Below are positions 19,001-32,100 of a stretch of DNA of 64,000 nucleotides, piece by piece. How positions within the stretch are numbered: position 1 is the first letter of the stretch; every line of letters starts with the position of its first letter. The stretch is from Dechloromonas sp. ZY10 (GTDB lineage: Bacteria; Pseudomonadota; Gammaproteobacteria; Burkholderiales; Rhodocyclaceae), in contig NZ_CP144212.1 of NCBI RefSeq assembly GCF_041378895.1, forward strand, positions 275,001 to 339,000, given 5' to 3'. The notes under the pieces are model-generated. The model had not been told where the DNA came from and ran no database searches. It was given only the letters and a program-made list of their open reading frames with translations. Both the position numbers and the translations under genes were made by a program.

Positions 19001-19310
19001 CAAGAAGCACGACGGCTCCTACCCGATCATCGGCGTCAATACCTTCCTCAACCCGAAGGGCATGGCGCAGCAGGAAATCGAACTGGCCCGTTCGAGCGAG
19101 GAAGAAAAGCAGTCGCAAATCCAGCGTCTGCGCGACTTCCAGGCCCGCAATGCGGACCAGGCACCGGCCATGCTGGACAAGCTGAAGCAGACCGTGATCG
19201 ACAACGGCAACGTCTTCGCCGTGCTGGTCGAGGCGGTGAAGTACTGCTCGCTCGGCCAGATCAGCTCGGCGCTGTACGAAGTCGGTGGCCAGTATCGCCG
19301 CAGCATGTAA
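16047..19310 (+). CDS. icmF: fused isobutyryl-CoA mutase IcmF
   Basis: A 1087-residue adenosylcobalamin enzyme that interconverts isobutyryl-CoA and n-butyryl-CoA; some members also act on pivalyl- or isovaleryl-CoA. Domain order is the IcmF fusion: B12-binding domain with DGHD (residues 29-32, His as lower cobalt ligand), a MeaI-type G-protein chaperone with P-loop GTGGAGKSS near residue 212 and NKFD near 352, then the TIM-barrel mutase domain from about 560 to the end. Length and order match IcmF and not methylmalonyl-CoA mutase. It is preceded by a divergent AraC regulator and followed by a strong terminator. Confidence 0.95.
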   Translation: MTDLSVAKKLAPYKPKNKVRFVTAASLFDGHDASINIMRRILQSTGSEVIHLGHNRSVQEIVNAALQEDAQGICITSYQGGHVEFFKYMIDLLKANGGENIKVFGGGGGVIVPAEIRELHAYGVTRIYAPEDGVKMGLQGMINDVVEKSDYNVANEGVPSAEQVLAGLKAGDRRLLARVITLLENGAAPELKEPLLKAAAATEIPVLGITGTGGAGKSSLTDEIVRRFRLDQEDSVKIGLISIDPSRKRTGGALLGDRIRMNAIEHPNVFMRSLATRDTGSEISAALPEVIAACKLAGFDLVIVETSGIGQGDAAIVPFVDVSMYVMTPEFGAASQLEKIDMLDFADFVAINKFDRKGAEDALRDVRKQYQRNREAFNQPTDDMPVFGTMAARFNDDGVTALYQALVPALTAKGLKLKGGKLPLVTVKQSSASRAIVPTARVRYLAEIADSVRGYHAHTEQQVKIARERQSLRIAKNIFAGCDKSTVDFDEMQAYKDGEQDAKAKKLLDMWPQTLEAYSGDEYVVKIRDKEIRTKLTTESLSGTKIRKVILPKYTDDGEILRFLMKENVPGSFPYTAGVFAFKREGEDPTRMFAGEGDAFRTNRRFKKVSEGMPAHRLSTAFDSVTLYGCDPDERPDIYGKIGNSGVSIATLDDMKVLYDGFDLVCPTTSVSMTINGPAPIILACFFNTAIDQQIAKFKADNGREPTEDEAEKIREWVLKSVRGTVQADILKEDQGQNTCIFSTEFALKMMGDIQEFFVHNQVQNFYSVSISGYHIAEAGANPISQLAFTLANGFTYVESYLARGMHIDDFAPNLSFFFSNGMDPEYSVIGRVARRIWAVAMKNKYGANERSQKLKYHIQTSGRSLHAQEMDFNDIRTTLQALIAIYDNCNSLHTNAYDEAITTPTEESVRRAMAIQLIINREWGVSKNENPNQGAFVIDELTDLVEEAVLKEFEAIASRGGVLGAMETGYQRGKIQEESMYYEHKKHDGSYPIIGVNTFLNPKGMAQQEIELARSSEEEKQSQIQRLRDFQARNADQAPAMLDKLKQTVIDNGNVFAVLVEAVKYCSLGQISSALYEVGGQYRRSM

Positions 19311-19363
19311 GCGACAATAAAGGAGCGCAGCAACCCGAACCCTAAGGGGTGGAGGAGCCAAAA

Positions 19364-19392
19364 CGACGGCGGGGCCAAGACCCCGCCGTTTT
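19364..19392 (+). terminator. icmF rho-independent terminator
   Basis: Stem ACGGCGGGG / CCCCGCCGT (19366-19374 with 19381-19389), loop CCAAGA, then TTTT. It lies about 55 bp after the icmF stop codon. Confidence 0.85.
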
Positions 19393-19618
19393 CTTTGGGA
19401 TTGGCTCCGCGAGCCAGTCGGCGCAGTCGGCCATTTCGGTCCGCGAGGGGAGTGGACCGTGGTCATCGCGATCAGAAAGCCGTATTTCGGCAGGTATGCC
19501 GAGTGGTCATGCGGAAAGCATTTTCTACGGCAGTATTACTTTTGTACTATGATGCTGAATCATGGGGGGCGATGGACGGTTTCCATTGCATCCTGCCCGA
19601 ATTGCCGGAGCCTGGTGC
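19393..19618. other. spacer upstream of the hybrid kinase
   Basis: About 225 bp with no gene. AT-richer sequence near 19525-19560 (ATTACTTTTGTACTATGATG) could hold the kinase promoter, but no clear -35/-10 pair could be assigned. Confidence 0.4.
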
Positions 19619-22801
<3,183 letters not shown>

Positions 22802-23518
22802 GCCGTTGTCGCACTCCGGCGCCAGGCGCGCAGGAAATTCAGCGAATGACCATAGGCGTGGGCGATCTGGGCTTGCGGGTAGCGATGCTGGCGCCCGACC
22901 GGGCAAGCCTCGCGGGCGTGGCAGGTGACGGCGCAGGGCGAGTCCGCTTGCAGCCGGTAATCGAGGCAGGTCGCCAGTTGCAGTTCGCCGCTGGTTAGCG
23001 CGCCGGCTGGGCAGGCATCCAGGCAGGGGCGCTCGCGGCAGGCGGCGCAGGGATGTTCACGGTCAACCGGCGGCGTCGGCAAAAAGCCGCCGGCAGTCAG
23101 CAGCAGCGCGCGGTAGGCAAACCAGGTGCCGTATTCGGCGTCAATCCCGACCATGAACGGTGCTGCCCGGTGCCAGCCGGCCAGTTGCCCGAGCGCCTGC
23201 AGGCCGGGAGCCTGCGCGCCGGGATAGAGAATCTGGCGCAGGCAGCCGGAAAATAGCCGCTTGACGCAGTCGACCGTGTAAGCGTCGATCGGATCGTCGC
23301 CGCCGACGGTGCCGGCCTGCTGTGCTGCGCTCACCTGTTGCCAGAGCAAAGGTCCGGCATGCGCCAGCAGCACCAGTTCCTGCCAGTCACTGGCCGGCAA
23401 TTGCGCCAGTAGCGCGGCCGGCAGTTCGCTGCGGCGGAAGATCGCGTGCCGGTTGAGCCCGGCGGCGGCCAGCCCGGCGGCAGGGAAGGGCTCCGGGGGA
23501 TGGGCAGCGGCGGCTATT

Positions 23519-24970
23519 TCAGTCGCCACGCCGGCCCGTCTCGGCTTTGTCGCGCCGTTGCGCCAGCCACAGCAGCAGCGCGTCGATCGCGGTACTGCCG
23601 GCCTGGGCCTTGGGGTGATTGATCAGGAAGCTGACGCTGTAACGCCGGCCTTGCGCGTCGAGCGCGTAGCCGGCGGCGGTCTTGACCCCGTCGAGGGTGC
23701 CGGTCTTGATGTGGGCGCGGCCAGTCGCAGCGCTGTCCTTGAGCCGCCGTTTCATCGTCCCGTCGATGCCGACAATCGGCAGGCTGGCGATGAACTCGGG
23801 CATGGTCGGGCTGCTCCACGCCGCCAGCAGCAGCCGGTTGAGGCTGTCGGCGCTGATCCGTTCCTGGCGCGACAGGCCGGAGCCGTTATCGACTACCAGT
23901 TCGGGAAAGTCGAGCCGTTGCTGGCGCAACCAGTCGTCGAGACGCTGGCGCGCACGCTCGGTGGTGGCCGCTTCGCCGTTGCCGTTGCCGAGCGCCAGGT
24001 AGAGATGGCGGGCCATCACGTTGTTCGAGAACTTGTTGATGTCGCGCACCGCATCGGCCAGCGGCGCCGATTCGTGTTCGCTGAGCAGGCGGGCGCCGGG
24101 CGCCAGCGTGCCGCTGCGGACACGGCCGCCGAGGCTGCCGCCGAGTTCGCTCCACAGTGCGCGGAGCAGGCCGTCGGCCTGGGCGTCGGCGGCGAGTGGG
24201 GCCAGATTGAGCGTCTTTTCGCCGCACTGGCGGCTGTAGCTGCCGGTGAACACCAACCGCCAACCGCTGCCGCCCGGCTCGGCCTGCAGCTTGGTCAGAA
24301 TCTGGTCCGGCCACTGGCGCGGACAGGGGCCGTCGCCGTAGCGCAACTGGTTGTCGAGGCGCAGGCCTTCGCTCGGGGTTTCCTGCAGCAGGCGCGGTTG
24401 CGGACCGCCGTCGGCGATAAAGCTGAAGCGCAGCGCGCGGAAGTTGAGCAGCAGCGCGTCGGGGCCGACGTTGTAGGGGCGCATCGGCTTGTCGTCGAAC
24501 GCGCCGGGGTCAGTCTCGGGAAGGGCAAAGGCGCTGCGGTCGAGCACGATGTCGCCGGCGATGTGGCGGATGCCGCGAACCCGCAGCTGGCGCAGCAGCG
24601 ACCACAAATGCTCGATGGCAAAGCGCGGGTCGCCACCGCCCTTGAGGGTCAGATTTCCGTTCAAAACGCCGTCGACCGTGGACGCCTCGCTCCAGGCGCC
24701 GGTTTTCCAGGTATGTGCCGGGCCGAGCAGTTCGAGCGCGGCATAGGTGGTGAGCAGCTTCATCACCGAGGCCGGATTCATCGCGGCGCGGGCATTGTGA
24801 CTGAGCAGCGGCGCGCGGCCATCGACCGGCTGGACGACGACGGCGACGTGGCTGGCCGGTATTTGCGCTGCCTGCAACGCTTGCTGTACCGGGGGCGGCA
24901 GTTCGCCACGGGCACCGCTGGCGAACAAGGCCAGCAGCAGCGCCGCCGTTTTCAAGCTGAAGCGCTTCAT
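23519..24970 (-). CDS. dacB: D-alanyl-D-alanine carboxypeptidase/endopeptidase PBP4
   Basis: A 483-residue S13-family peptidase acting on peptidoglycan in the periplasm. A signal peptide (residues about 5-22) is followed by the catalytic SVMK (S68-K71), SNN in FSNNVMARHL near 317 and KTG in HIKTGTLDG near 411; the large inserted domain of PBP4 lies between the first two motifs. It overlaps the old-yellow-enzyme gene upstream by 4 bp and the Fe-S protein gene downstream by 11 bp, so the three are likely one operon although their functions look unrelated. Confidence 0.92.
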   Translation of the reverse strand: MKRFSLKTAALLLALFASGARGELPPPVQQALQAAQIPASHVAVVVQPVDGRAPLLSHNARAAMNPASVMKLLTTYAALELLGPAHTWKTGAWSEASTVDGVLNGNLTLKGGGDPRFAIEHLWSLLRQLRVRGIRHIAGDIVLDRSAFALPETDPGAFDDKPMRPYNVGPDALLLNFRALRFSFIADGGPQPRLLQETPSEGLRLDNQLRYGDGPCPRQWPDQILTKLQAEPGGSGWRLVFTGSYSRQCGEKTLNLAPLAADAQADGLLRALWSELGGSLGGRVRSGTLAPGARLLSEHESAPLADAVRDINKFSNNVMARHLYLALGNGNGEAATTERARQRLDDWLRQQRLDFPELVVDNGSGLSRQERISADSLNRLLLAAWSSPTMPEFIASLPIVGIDGTMKRRLKDSAATGRAHIKTGTLDGVKTAAGYALDAQGRRYSVSFLINHPKAQAGSTAIDALLLWLAQRRDKAETGRRGD

Positions 24971-26085
24971 GCCGGGCTTTGCGCCAAGGTCGGGTAGTCG
25001 AGATAGCCGTGTTCGCCGCCCTGGTAGAAGGTGTCACGGTCGACCGGGTTGAGCGCGGCATTTTGCCGGAAACGCTCGACCAGATCGGGGTTGGCGATCC
25101 AGGCCGTACCGTAGGCCACGGCATCGCACAAGCCGGCCTGCAGCCGGGCTTCGCCCTTGTCGCGGGTCATGCTGCCGTTGGTGATCAGCGGCATGCTGGC
25201 GAGCGGGCGGAAGTGGGCGCCGACATCGGCCAGCGCGCCCTCGGTATCGGCGATCTGCTTGGGATGCAGCGGTTCGGTCAGGTGCAGATAGGCAAGGCCG
25301 TAGGCATTGGCGTCGCGCACCACCTGTTCCCACATCGGCACCGTGTCGGCGTCGACGTGCAGGCCGTGGAAACGGTTGAGCATCGGATTGAGGCGGAAAC
25401 CGACGCGGTCGGCCGGGATCGCGCTACAGATCGCATCCAGGGTTTCGCGGAAGAAGCGGGCACGGTTGGCGTGGCTGCCGCCGTATTCGTCGTCGCGCTG
25501 GTTGGACTGGGCCGAGAAGAACTGGTGGAAGAGGTAGCCGTTCGAGGAGTGGATTTCGACGCCGTCGAAACCGGCGGCCAGCGCATTGCGCGCGGCCTGC
25601 GCAAAGTCAGCGACGATGCCGCGAATCTCTGCCTTGCTCAGCGCCTGCGGAGTTACGGTATCCGGCTGGCCGCTCGGCGAGAACATCTGCCACAGCGGGT
25701 TGATCGCTGAAGGAGCGACCGGCGGCAGGCCGTCGTGGAATTCAGGCAGCGACAGGCGGCCGCAGTGCCACAGCTGGCAGACAATGCGCCCGCCGCGCTG
25801 GTGCACCGCGTCGGTAATCAGACGCCAGCCGGCAATCTGCTCGGCCGACCAGATGCCCGGGGTGTAAGGGTAACCACGGCCGCGCGGCGAAACGATGGTG
25901 CCTTCGGAAATGATCAGGCCGGCGCCAGCGCGTTGCGCGTAGTACTCGGCCATCATCGGCGTCGGGACGTAGCCGGGGTTGTCGCAGCGGCAGCGGGTGA
26001 GCGGGGCCATGACGATGCGGTTGGCCAGTTCGAGGGCGCCGAGCCGGACCGGCGTCAGCAGTTGCAACGGAGGGGAGGCTGTCAT
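24967..26085 (-). CDS. nemA: alkene reductase of the old yellow enzyme family
   Basis: A 372-residue FMN TIM-barrel reductase of the NemA/OYE class, which reduces activated double bonds, N-ethylmaleimide and nitro-esters with NAD(P)H. It begins LLTPVRLGALELANRIVMAPLTRCR, the family N-terminus, and has the substrate-binding pair in QLWHCGR and HSSNGYLFHQF. The usual His-His/His-Asn pair is seen as H182 (approximately) and N185 in IHSSNGYL. The gene overlaps dacB by 4 bp. The physiological substrate is unknown. Confidence 0.88.
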   Translation of the reverse strand: MTASPPLQLLTPVRLGALELANRIVMAPLTRCRCDNPGYVPTPMMAEYYAQRAGAGLIISEGTIVSPRGRGYPYTPGIWSAEQIAGWRLITDAVHQRGGRIVCQLWHCGRLSLPEFHDGLPPVAPSAINPLWQMFSPSGQPDTVTPQALSKAEIRGIVADFAQAARNALAAGFDGVEIHSSNGYLFHQFFSAQSNQRDDEYGGSHANRARFFRETLDAICSAIPADRVGFRLNPMLNRFHGLHVDADTVPMWEQVVRDANAYGLAYLHLTEPLHPKQIADTEGALADVGAHFRPLASMPLITNGSMTRDKGEARLQAGLCDAVAYGTAWIANPDLVERFRQNAALNPVDRDTFYQGGEHGYLDYPTLAQSPA

Positions 26086-26138
26086 CGCAAATGAAAATGG
26101 GGAGCTCGAAAGCTCCCCATTCTACGGAGTGGTGCCGT

Positions 26139-28220
26139 TCAGCGGTAGAGGCGGAAGGTTGCGATCAGGCGATCGAGCTGGGCCGCCGTCTGCAGCAGTT
26201 CGTCGGCCGCCTGTTTGGCTTGCTGCGCCGAATTGGCGTTGCGGTTGATCAGGTCGCTGACCCGCTGCATGCTGTTGGCAACTTCGGCGCTGGCCGTGCC
26301 TTGTTGGGTTGCTGCATCGGAAATATGCACCGCCATGTCGGAAACCTGGCGCGACGATGCGGTGATGTCGGTCAGCCCTTCGACGCTGGCGCGCAGCTTG
26401 TCGATCCCGGTTTCGACCTCGCGGGCGGCGAGGTCCATGCTGTGCACCGCCTGCGCGGTGACCGACTGGATTTCGGCAACCGTGCTGTTGATGTCGCCGG
26501 TCGAGGTGGTGGTGCGTTCGGCCAGCTTGCGCACCTCGTCGGCCACCACCGCGAAGCCGCGCCCCTGTTCGCCGGCCCGGGCGGCCTCGATTGCGGCATT
26601 GAGCGCGAGCAGGTTGGTCTGGCTGGCAATGTCGGCAATCACCTGGGTCATGTCGCCGATCTTGGCAATCGACTGGTTGAGTTTTTCGATGGTTGCATTC
26701 GACGAATGCACGGCATCGACGACGCGCGAGGTCGCCGCCATGCTCTGGTTGATGTTCTGATTGCTGCGGTCGACCTGCTCTTGCGAGGCCCGGGCGGCGC
26801 CAGCCGTCTCCTGCGCATTGAGCGCCACTTCCTGTACCGACTGGCTGAACTCTTCAGTGGCGGCGGCGACGCTTTCGACGCTCGCCTGCTGTTCAAAGCT
26901 TTGCGCCGAAACCTGCTGCATCTGGTGTTCCAGCTGGTCGCAACGCTGGTCGATGCTGCGCGAGGCGGTGCTGATCTCGTCGAGCATGGCTTTCAGTGTC
27001 GCCTGCATGGTGGCCAGGTTGCAGAGCAGCAGGCCGGTTTCGTCGCGTCCGGAGATGTCGATGTTTTCGGTCAGGTCGCCCTCGCTGATCCGCTCGAAAT
27101 GGCCGATCGCGGTACGGACCGAGCCGACGACGCTGCGGCTGACCAGGGTGCCGGCAATGCCGGCAATCGCCAAGGCCGCGAGGAGCAGGCCGAGATCGAT
27201 ATTGCGGGCTTGCTGGTAGGATGCTTCGGCGGCGACATAGGCCTGTTCAGCGTCCTTCGCCAATGCAGTGATCAAGGCCTCGCCATCCTTGCGCATTTCA
27301 CCGTAAAGCGGGTTGATCTTCTGCAGCAGGGTCAGGTTGGCGGCGCCGAATTGCCCTGCCTTGAGCTGTTCGCGTGCAGCGTTAACCCCCTCGCGGGAAA
27401 AACGTTCGCGGGTTTCGCTGAACTTCGCGAGCAATGCCTGTTGGCTGGCGCTCAGCGGTATTTTTTTCAGCTCTTCGAGCAGGGTGTTGATTTCCTGGCG
27501 GTTGTTCAGCGTGTTCTGGATGTGCATGTCGAGCGGATGATCATGCATGCTGACAAACGGGCTGCCCGGGTCGTGCTGCAACGCGAGCATGATCTGCGAG
27601 CGGTTGTCCGAAAGCAGGAACATCATCCGGTTGACCAGGTTCGACGGCTGCAGTTGCTGCTGATACATCAAGCGCAGCTTGTCGTCGGTGCTGCTCATCT
27701 CGCTGAGGCCAAGCCCTCCGACCAGGATCAGCATCAGCACCAGCGCCGCCATCGCGGCCCACAGACGGGCGCCCAGCGACAGGATGCGGCGGCCGGTGGT
27801 CGGCAGCTTGCCGTCCAGTCCGCTTGCCTTGTAGAGGGCTTCGGCGGCCGCCTTGCGGTCTGCGCTGGGGGGCGTGCGTACCGACATGTAACCGGTGGTC
27901 TGGCCATTCTTCTTGATCGGCACGACAAATGCCTCGACCCAGTAGTGGTCGCCATTCTTGCAACGGTTCTTGACCAGACCGCGCCAGGGGGTGCCGGATT
28001 TGACGGTTTGCCAGAGGTCGGCAAACGCGGCCTTGGGCATGTCCGGGTGGCGGACGATGTTGTGGCTTTGACCGATCAGTTCGTCACGGGTGAAGCCGGA
28101 AATCTCGACAAAGGCATCGTTGCAGTAAGTGATGCTGCCTTTGAGATCGGTACGGGAAACCAGGTAGGTGTTCGGAGGAAAGGGAACTTCGCGTTGGGTG
28201 ACCGGCTGATTGTTCTTCAA
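26139..28220 (-). CDS. methyl-accepting chemotaxis protein with N-terminal PAS (Aer type)
   Basis: A 693-residue chemoreceptor. The TTG at 28220, preceded by GGAG seven bases upstream, gives [14 protein letters not shown], the standard Aer-type N-terminus; a GTG at 28259 would add 13 atypical residues. A PAS domain ([19 protein letters not shown], residues 20-120) probably binds FAD or haem for energy/oxygen sensing. Two membrane segments (about 160-185 and 340-365) flank a periplasmic helical region; HAMP and the MCP signalling hairpin with the conserved [19 protein letters not shown] tip follow. No che genes are nearby. Confidence 0.9.
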   Translation of the reverse strand: MKNNQPVTQREVPFPPNTYLVSRTDLKGSITYCNDAFVEISGFTRDELIGQSHNIVRHPDMPKAAFADLWQTVKSGTPWRGLVKNRCKNGDHYWVEAFVVPIKKNGQTTGYMSVRTPPSADRKAAAEALYKASGLDGKLPTTGRRILSLGARLWAAMAALVLMLILVGGLGLSEMSSTDDKLRLMYQQQLQPSNLVNRMMFLLSDNRSQIMLALQHDPGSPFVSMHDHPLDMHIQNTLNNRQEINTLLEELKKIPLSASQQALLAKFSETRERFSREGVNAAREQLKAGQFGAANLTLLQKINPLYGEMRKDGEALITALAKDAEQAYVAAEASYQQARNIDLGLLLAALAIAGIAGTLVSRSVVGSVRTAIGHFERISEGDLTENIDISGRDETGLLLCNLATMQATLKAMLDEISTASRSIDQRCDQLEHQMQQVSAQSFEQQASVESVAAATEEFSQSVQEVALNAQETAGAARASQEQVDRSNQNINQSMAATSRVVDAVHSSNATIEKLNQSIAKIGDMTQVIADIASQTNLLALNAAIEAARAGEQGRGFAVVADEVRKLAERTTTSTGDINSTVAEIQSVTAQAVHSMDLAAREVETGIDKLRASVEGLTDITASSRQVSDMAVHISDAATQQGTASAEVANSMQRVSDLINRNANSAQQAKQAADELLQTAAQLDRLIATFRLYR

Positions 28221-28396
28221 GGCATCGCTCCGCGCAGACCTTGGTGGCGGTCGCCACACAAGCGTCAGTAAATTGTAATAATCCCAGCGATTCTAGCCGG
28301 AACTATGTCTTTTGTGGCGGCTGAAAGCTCTTGAATTACTTGTGATTTTTGTTGTTTTTGTAAAATCCATGCTGTTCTTAATGTTTTTGTATTGGC

Positions 28397-29476
28397 TCAG
28401 TGGCGCTCTTCGCGGAAGCGTTGCCGGATTTCGGCAATTTCCGGTAGCAGCCCAAGAAACAGCTCAATCAACGTCGGGTCGAAATGCCGCCCAGCCTGCT
28501 CGCGCATGAAGGCCACCGCTTCGGCTTCCGGCCAGGCTTTTTTGTACGGCCGCTCGGAGGTCAGCGCGTCAAATACATCGGCAATGGCGGTAATGCGGCC
28601 AACCAGTGGGATTGCTTCCCCGGACAGACCGTTGGGATAACCGCTGCCGTCCCATTTTTCATGATGGGAGAGGGCAATGGTGTGCGCCATCTCCAGCAGT
28701 TTGTTGCCGCTGGCACTTGCCAGAATGTCGGCGCCGATACTTGCATGGGTTTCCATGACGGTCCGTTCTTCCGGACTCAGGCGGCCTGGTTTGAGCAGGA
28801 TCAGGTCGGAAATCCCGATTTTCCCGACATCGTGCATCGGGCTGGCGTTGAGTACCAGTTCGCATTCGTCGCGTGCCATGCCGCAGGCCTTGGCCAGCAG
28901 TTCGGCAATGTGGCTCATGCGCATGATGTGGGCGCCGGTTTCGTTGTCGCGATATTCCGAGGCGCGACCGAGGCGGCGGACGATTTCCAGCTGCGATTCC
29001 TGCAAGGCGCGGGTGCGGGCCCGCACCATGTCTTCGAGTACGCTGTTTTGCTCATGGACGAAACGGTGGGCCATGTGGGCGTGCAGCATGTTGCGGACGC
29101 GGGCCAGCAATTCGTAACGGTCAAAGGGTTTGCCAAGGAAATCGCGGGCGCCGGCGGCGAAAGCACGCAGCATGATCTCGCTGCGTGCCTGGGCGGTCAG
29201 GATGATGATCGGTGGTAGCAGCGGGTCGTTGAGCGCGGCCAGTTGCTCCATCACCTGAAATCCGTCGAGATAGGGCATGTTGATGTCGAGCAGGATCAGG
29301 TCGGTGCGTGCCTTGCGATACAGCGGCAACACATTGCGCGGGTCGTCGATCAGTTCGAGATTCTCGTAGCCGTCGGTTTGCAGCATCTTGTTGAGCAGCT
29401 TGAGATTGGCCGGCTCGTCGTCAACGACCAGGATGCGGGCGGCTTTGGTTTCGATCATCATGGAGCGGGCAGGCAT
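28397..29476 (-). CDS. response regulator with HD-GYP domain (cyclic di-GMP phosphodiesterase)
   Basis: A 359-residue REC-HD-GYP protein. The receiver has VDDEPAN near residue 18 and the phospho-acceptor Asp in LILLDINMP (about residue 60). The phosphodiesterase domain has HDVGKIGISD and the defining HHEKWDGSGYP, so it should hydrolyse cyclic di-GMP. Starts at 29461 or 29458 are possible alternatives to the one used. It ends 137 bp from the start of the PAS chemoreceptor on the same strand and is the last chromosomal gene before the transposon-like insertion. Confidence 0.9.
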   Translation of the reverse strand: MPARSMMIETKAARILVVDDEPANLKLLNKMLQTDGYENLELIDDPRNVLPLYRKARTDLILLDINMPYLDGFQVMEQLAALNDPLLPPIIILTAQARSEIMLRAFAAGARDFLGKPFDRYELLARVRNMLHAHMAHRFVHEQNSVLEDMVRARTRALQESQLEIVRRLGRASEYRDNETGAHIMRMSHIAELLAKACGMARDECELVLNASPMHDVGKIGISDLILLKPGRLSPEERTVMETHASIGADILASASGNKLLEMAHTIALSHHEKWDGSGYPNGLSGEAIPLVGRITAIADVFDALTSERPYKKAWPEAEAVAFMREQAGRHFDPTLIELFLGLLPEIAEIRQRFREERH

Positions 29477-29595
29477 GGTGCTGGCAGAAGCTGGTTCACG
29501 GTCGACGCGCAGATATTAGCTTTTTTCCGAAGCTGCCGCTTGGCCCCTGCGGCTGGCAAAAGGGTGGGGCGCGAGTTTGTCGACAACCGGAGGCT

Positions 29596-29600
29596 AGTGG
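29596..29600 (+). repeat. 5-bp target duplication AGTGG, left copy
   Basis: AGTGG lies directly outside the left terminal repeat (29601) and is repeated directly outside the right terminal repeat at 42607-42611. The 5-bp length fits transposases of the TnsB/TniA and IstA groups. Confidence 0.75.
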
Positions 29601-29734
29601 TGTCGTTGTACACTGACTTTGAGAGCCACTAGCACGCAACCATGGGGGTTTTGACACTCTCAATTTGTACCCGCCGTGCCTAGTTGTTCACTGAAAATGG
29701 GAGTTTCTGGACGATTGATCACTCAAGTTGAGAG
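29601..29734 (+). repeat. left-end transposase-binding-like repeats (four copies)
   Basis: Copies in one orientation: 29601-29626 (terminal), about 29649-29668 (degenerate, with TTGACACTCTCAATTTG), 29683-29703 (17 of 21 identical to the right terminal repeat) and 29713-29734 (ATTGATCACTCAAGTTGAG, 18 of 21). The spacing of 30-50 bp between copies resembles a Tn7-type left end. Confidence 0.7.
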
Positions 29735-29750
29735 TCTTTTGAAGCAACTG

Positions 29751-29766
29751 ATGATCTCTTTATCGC
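29751..29766 (+). pseudogene. possible first codons of a gene cut by the IS256-family element
   Basis: An ATG 16 bp before the IS (reading MISLS before the IS sequence begins) lies just inside the last left-end repeat, where a transposase gene would be expected to start. Only five codons remain, so this is weak evidence. Confidence 0.15.
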
Positions 29767-31095
29767 GGGCGTGTAAGAATTTTTGTGTAAACGGTCATTT
29801 GGCAGGAAACTGCCACGCCCCAAGGAGCGATGATGGCCGTAGCAAGGAAAGCAGTACCCAAGGAGTTGCTGGACAGCCTGTTGGCTGACTATCGGAAGCC
29901 TGAAGACCTGATTGGCGAGAACGGCTTGCTCAAGCAGCTCACCAAGTTGCTGGTCGAGAAAGCGTTGGAAGCGGAGATGGCCGACCATCTCGGCCGCGGC
30001 AAGAATGAGCCGGTGGGGAATCCGGCGGGCAATACGCGTAACGGAAAGAGCCGTAAGACGCTCAAAGGGGAATTCGGCGAACTACCGATAGAAATTCCCC
30101 GCGACCGCCACGGCACCTTCGAGCCGCAGTTGATTCCCAAGCACCAGACCCGCTGGACGGGCTTCGACGACAAGATTCTGTCACTGTACGCTCGGGGCAT
30201 GACGGTCCGCGAAATCCAGTCGCACCTGGAAGAGATGTATGGCGCCGAGGTCTCGCCAACACTGATTTCATCAATCACCGATGCCGTGGTTGATGAGGCC
30301 AAAGCCTGGCAGTCACGGCCGCTGGACAGCATCTACCCCATCGTTTATCTGGACTGCATCCACGTCAAAGTCAGGGATGGCAGCGTACGGGTCAAAGCCG
30401 TCTATCTGGCGATTGGACTCAACTTGGCCGGTGAGAAGGAAGTGCTGGGGCTGTGGATTGCCCAGACGGAAGGCGCCAAGTTCTGGTTGCAAGTCGTCAC
30501 AGAACTCAAAAACCGGGGGGTGCAGGATATCTTCATTGCCTGCGTCGATGGCCTGAAGGGCTTTCCAGAGGCCATTGAAGCCGTTTATCCCCACGCCGCC
30601 GTTCAACTGTGCGTCGTCCATATGGTTCGGCATAGCCTGAACTACGTCTCATGGAAAATGCGCAAGGCTGTGGCCGCTGACCTCCGGCGGATTTACACCA
30701 GCGCTACTGCTGACGAAGCGGAGCAAATGCTCGGCGAATTCGAAGACAAATGGGACGATGCCTACCTGCCCATTAGCCAGTCCTGGCGCCGCAATTGGCC
30801 GCGAATCATCCCGTTCTTCGACTACCCGCCGGAAATACGTAAAGTCATCTACACGACCAATGCGATTGAGTCGGTGAACATGAGCCTGCGCAAAATCACC
30901 AAGAACCGAGGCTCGTTTCCTAGCGATGAGGCACTGATGAAATTGTTCTACCTGGCACTGCGCAACATCAGCCAGAAATGGACACTGCCTATTCGGGATT
31001 GGAAGGCAGCATTGACCCGATTTACTATCCAGTTCGAAGACCGGATGAACAACCTGTAACTCAAACCCCGTTTACACAAAATTCCAGACACGCCC
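29767..31095 (+). mobile_element. IS256-family insertion sequence
   Basis: About 1.33 kb. The ends are inverted repeats starting GGGCGTGT and containing TTTTGTGTAAACGG; 24 of 28 positions agree between 29767-29794 and the complement of 31068-31095. One transposase gene fills it. The flanking 8 bp differ (TTTATCGC on the left, TGCACCGG on the right), so there is no target duplication. Confidence 0.88.
29830..31059 (+). CDS. IS256-family transposase
   Basis: A 409-residue DDE transposase, full length for the family. The catalytic residues are in YLDCIHVKV (first Asp), FIACVDGLKGF (second Asp) and TTNAIESVN (Glu); the C/D(2)H-type segment CVVHMVRHSL lies between. The N-terminal region has the expected helical DNA-binding part. 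No frameshift or stop interrupts it, so the element may still be active. An adjacent ATG at 29833 is an equally good start. Confidence 0.95.
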   Translation: MMAVARKAVPKELLDSLLADYRKPEDLIGENGLLKQLTKLLVEKALEAEMADHLGRGKNEPVGNPAGNTRNGKSRKTLKGEFGELPIEIPRDRHGTFEPQLIPKHQTRWTGFDDKILSLYARGMTVREIQSHLEEMYGAEVSPTLISSITDAVVDEAKAWQSRPLDSIYPIVYLDCIHVKVRDGSVRVKAVYLAIGLNLAGEKEVLGLWIAQTEGAKFWLQVVTELKNRGVQDIFIACVDGLKGFPEAIEAVYPHAAVQLCVVHMVRHSLNYVSWKMRKAVAADLRRIYTSATADEAEQMLGEFEDKWDDAYLPISQSWRRNWPRIIPFFDYPPEIRKVIYTTNAIESVNMSLRKITKNRGSFPSDEALMKLFYLALRNISQKWTLPIRDWKAALTRFTIQFEDRMNNL

Positions 31096-31218
31096 TGCAC
31101 CGGATCCTTAATTCTTTCCTCCTGAAATTCACGCATGCAAGTGTTGTGATTGAATTTCAGAATACGTACGCCTTGTTCGACAGCGAGATCCTCTGGTTAA
31201 AGTCTGCTGGTCAGCGGC

Positions 31219-32100
31219 CTATGCCCTCGCTTTCGCGAAGACCAATGCACGGGCGATGGCTTCGTCCAGTTCGGGCGAGCCGGGGTTGCTCCAGTAGTTG
31301 GCGTAGAGCGGCAAGGGCTGAAACTGGAGTTCGCTGGCAAGCAGTGTGATGTTGTGGCGCTTGCAAAGTTCCAGTGCTGCTGCGCGGGGCAGGGTGGCCA
31401 GGCCGAAGCCGCTTTCCACTAGCTTGACCAGCGCCGAGATGGACGAAATGGTATGCACGCGCTTTTCGCTGATCCCGGCATTGCCTAGCGATTCGAGTAA
31501 GGCGACATGAGGTTGCGAACCGCGCTGGAAGGTTAGCAGTTCGGTATTGAGCAAGGCCGAGATGCTCAGGGGATGCGTTTCATCCAGGCTGGCAGGCCCG
31601 ACTAGAGTCATTTCCATGGGTGCTAGGGCCTCGTTGGCGATTCCCTGGCCAATGGCTGGCGAGGCCGAGAAAACCAGGTCGAGGCTGCCGCGACGGACCT
31701 GTTCGTTCAGCACATGAGTCATTTCGACATTGAGTTCGAATTCGATTTTCGGGTACTCGCCCTTCAGCGATTCCATGAGCGGAATGAGCCAGGTGTGCAA
31801 TACCGTCTCGATGCCGCCGACGCGCAGCGACAGCGGCATCTGCTCAGGTGTGCCGAGCTCGCGCTTGAGGTCGAGCTGTAGCGCTAGGAAGCGTTCAGCA
31901 TAGTTGAGAAAACGGTTGCCGGCGTTGGTCAGGCGGAATACCCGGTCGCGGCGGTCAATCAGCGGTGCGCCCAGCTCTTCTTCCAGGGCGCTGATCCGGC
32001 TGGAAACGGCGGATTGCGTCAGGAACAGCTTTTCCGCCGTGCGCGAAATGCTCTGCAGACGGGCGACCCAGACAAAGGCTTCGACGAAACGCAGATTCAC
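31219..32100 (-). CDS. LysR-family transcriptional regulator
   Basis: A 293-residue regulator with an N-terminal winged helix-turn-helix (SISRTAEKLFLTQSAVSSRI, residues about 16-35) and a periplasmic-binding-like effector domain. The GTG at 32100 has GAGGAG six bases upstream and gives the normal LysR N-terminus MNLRFVEAFVWVARL. It is divergent from the hydro-lyase gene over 188 bp and so most likely controls the 5-oxoproline module, with 5-oxoproline or glutamate as a plausible effector. Confidence 0.9.
   Translation of the reverse strand: MNLRFVEAFVWVARLQSISRTAEKLFLTQSAVSSRISALEEELGAPLIDRRDRVFRLTNAGNRFLNYAERFLALQLDLKRELGTPEQMPLSLRVGGIETVLHTWLIPLMESLKGEYPKIEFELNVEMTHVLNEQVRRGSLDLVFSASPAIGQGIANEALAPMEMTLVGPASLDETHPLSISALLNTELLTFQRGSQPHVALLESLGNAGISEKRVHTISSISALVKLVESGFGLATLPRAAALELCKRHNITLLASELQFQPLPLYANYWSNPGSPELDEAIARALVFAKARA

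Noticed and set aside
16023..19466. 1147-residue open frame on the minus strand opposite icmF
   Set aside because: GC-rich codon bias of icmF leaves the opposite strand open; no domain, no ribosome site, and icmF is a certain gene.
29759..31103. Target duplication of the IS256-family element
   Set aside because: The 8-bp flanks TTTATCGC and TGCACCGG differ, and shifting the borders by one or two bases does not help.
30948..31136. 62-residue minus-strand frame crossing the right end of the IS256-family element
   Set aside because: Mostly antisense transposase; the short part outside (MREFQEERIKDP) has no ribosome site or match.
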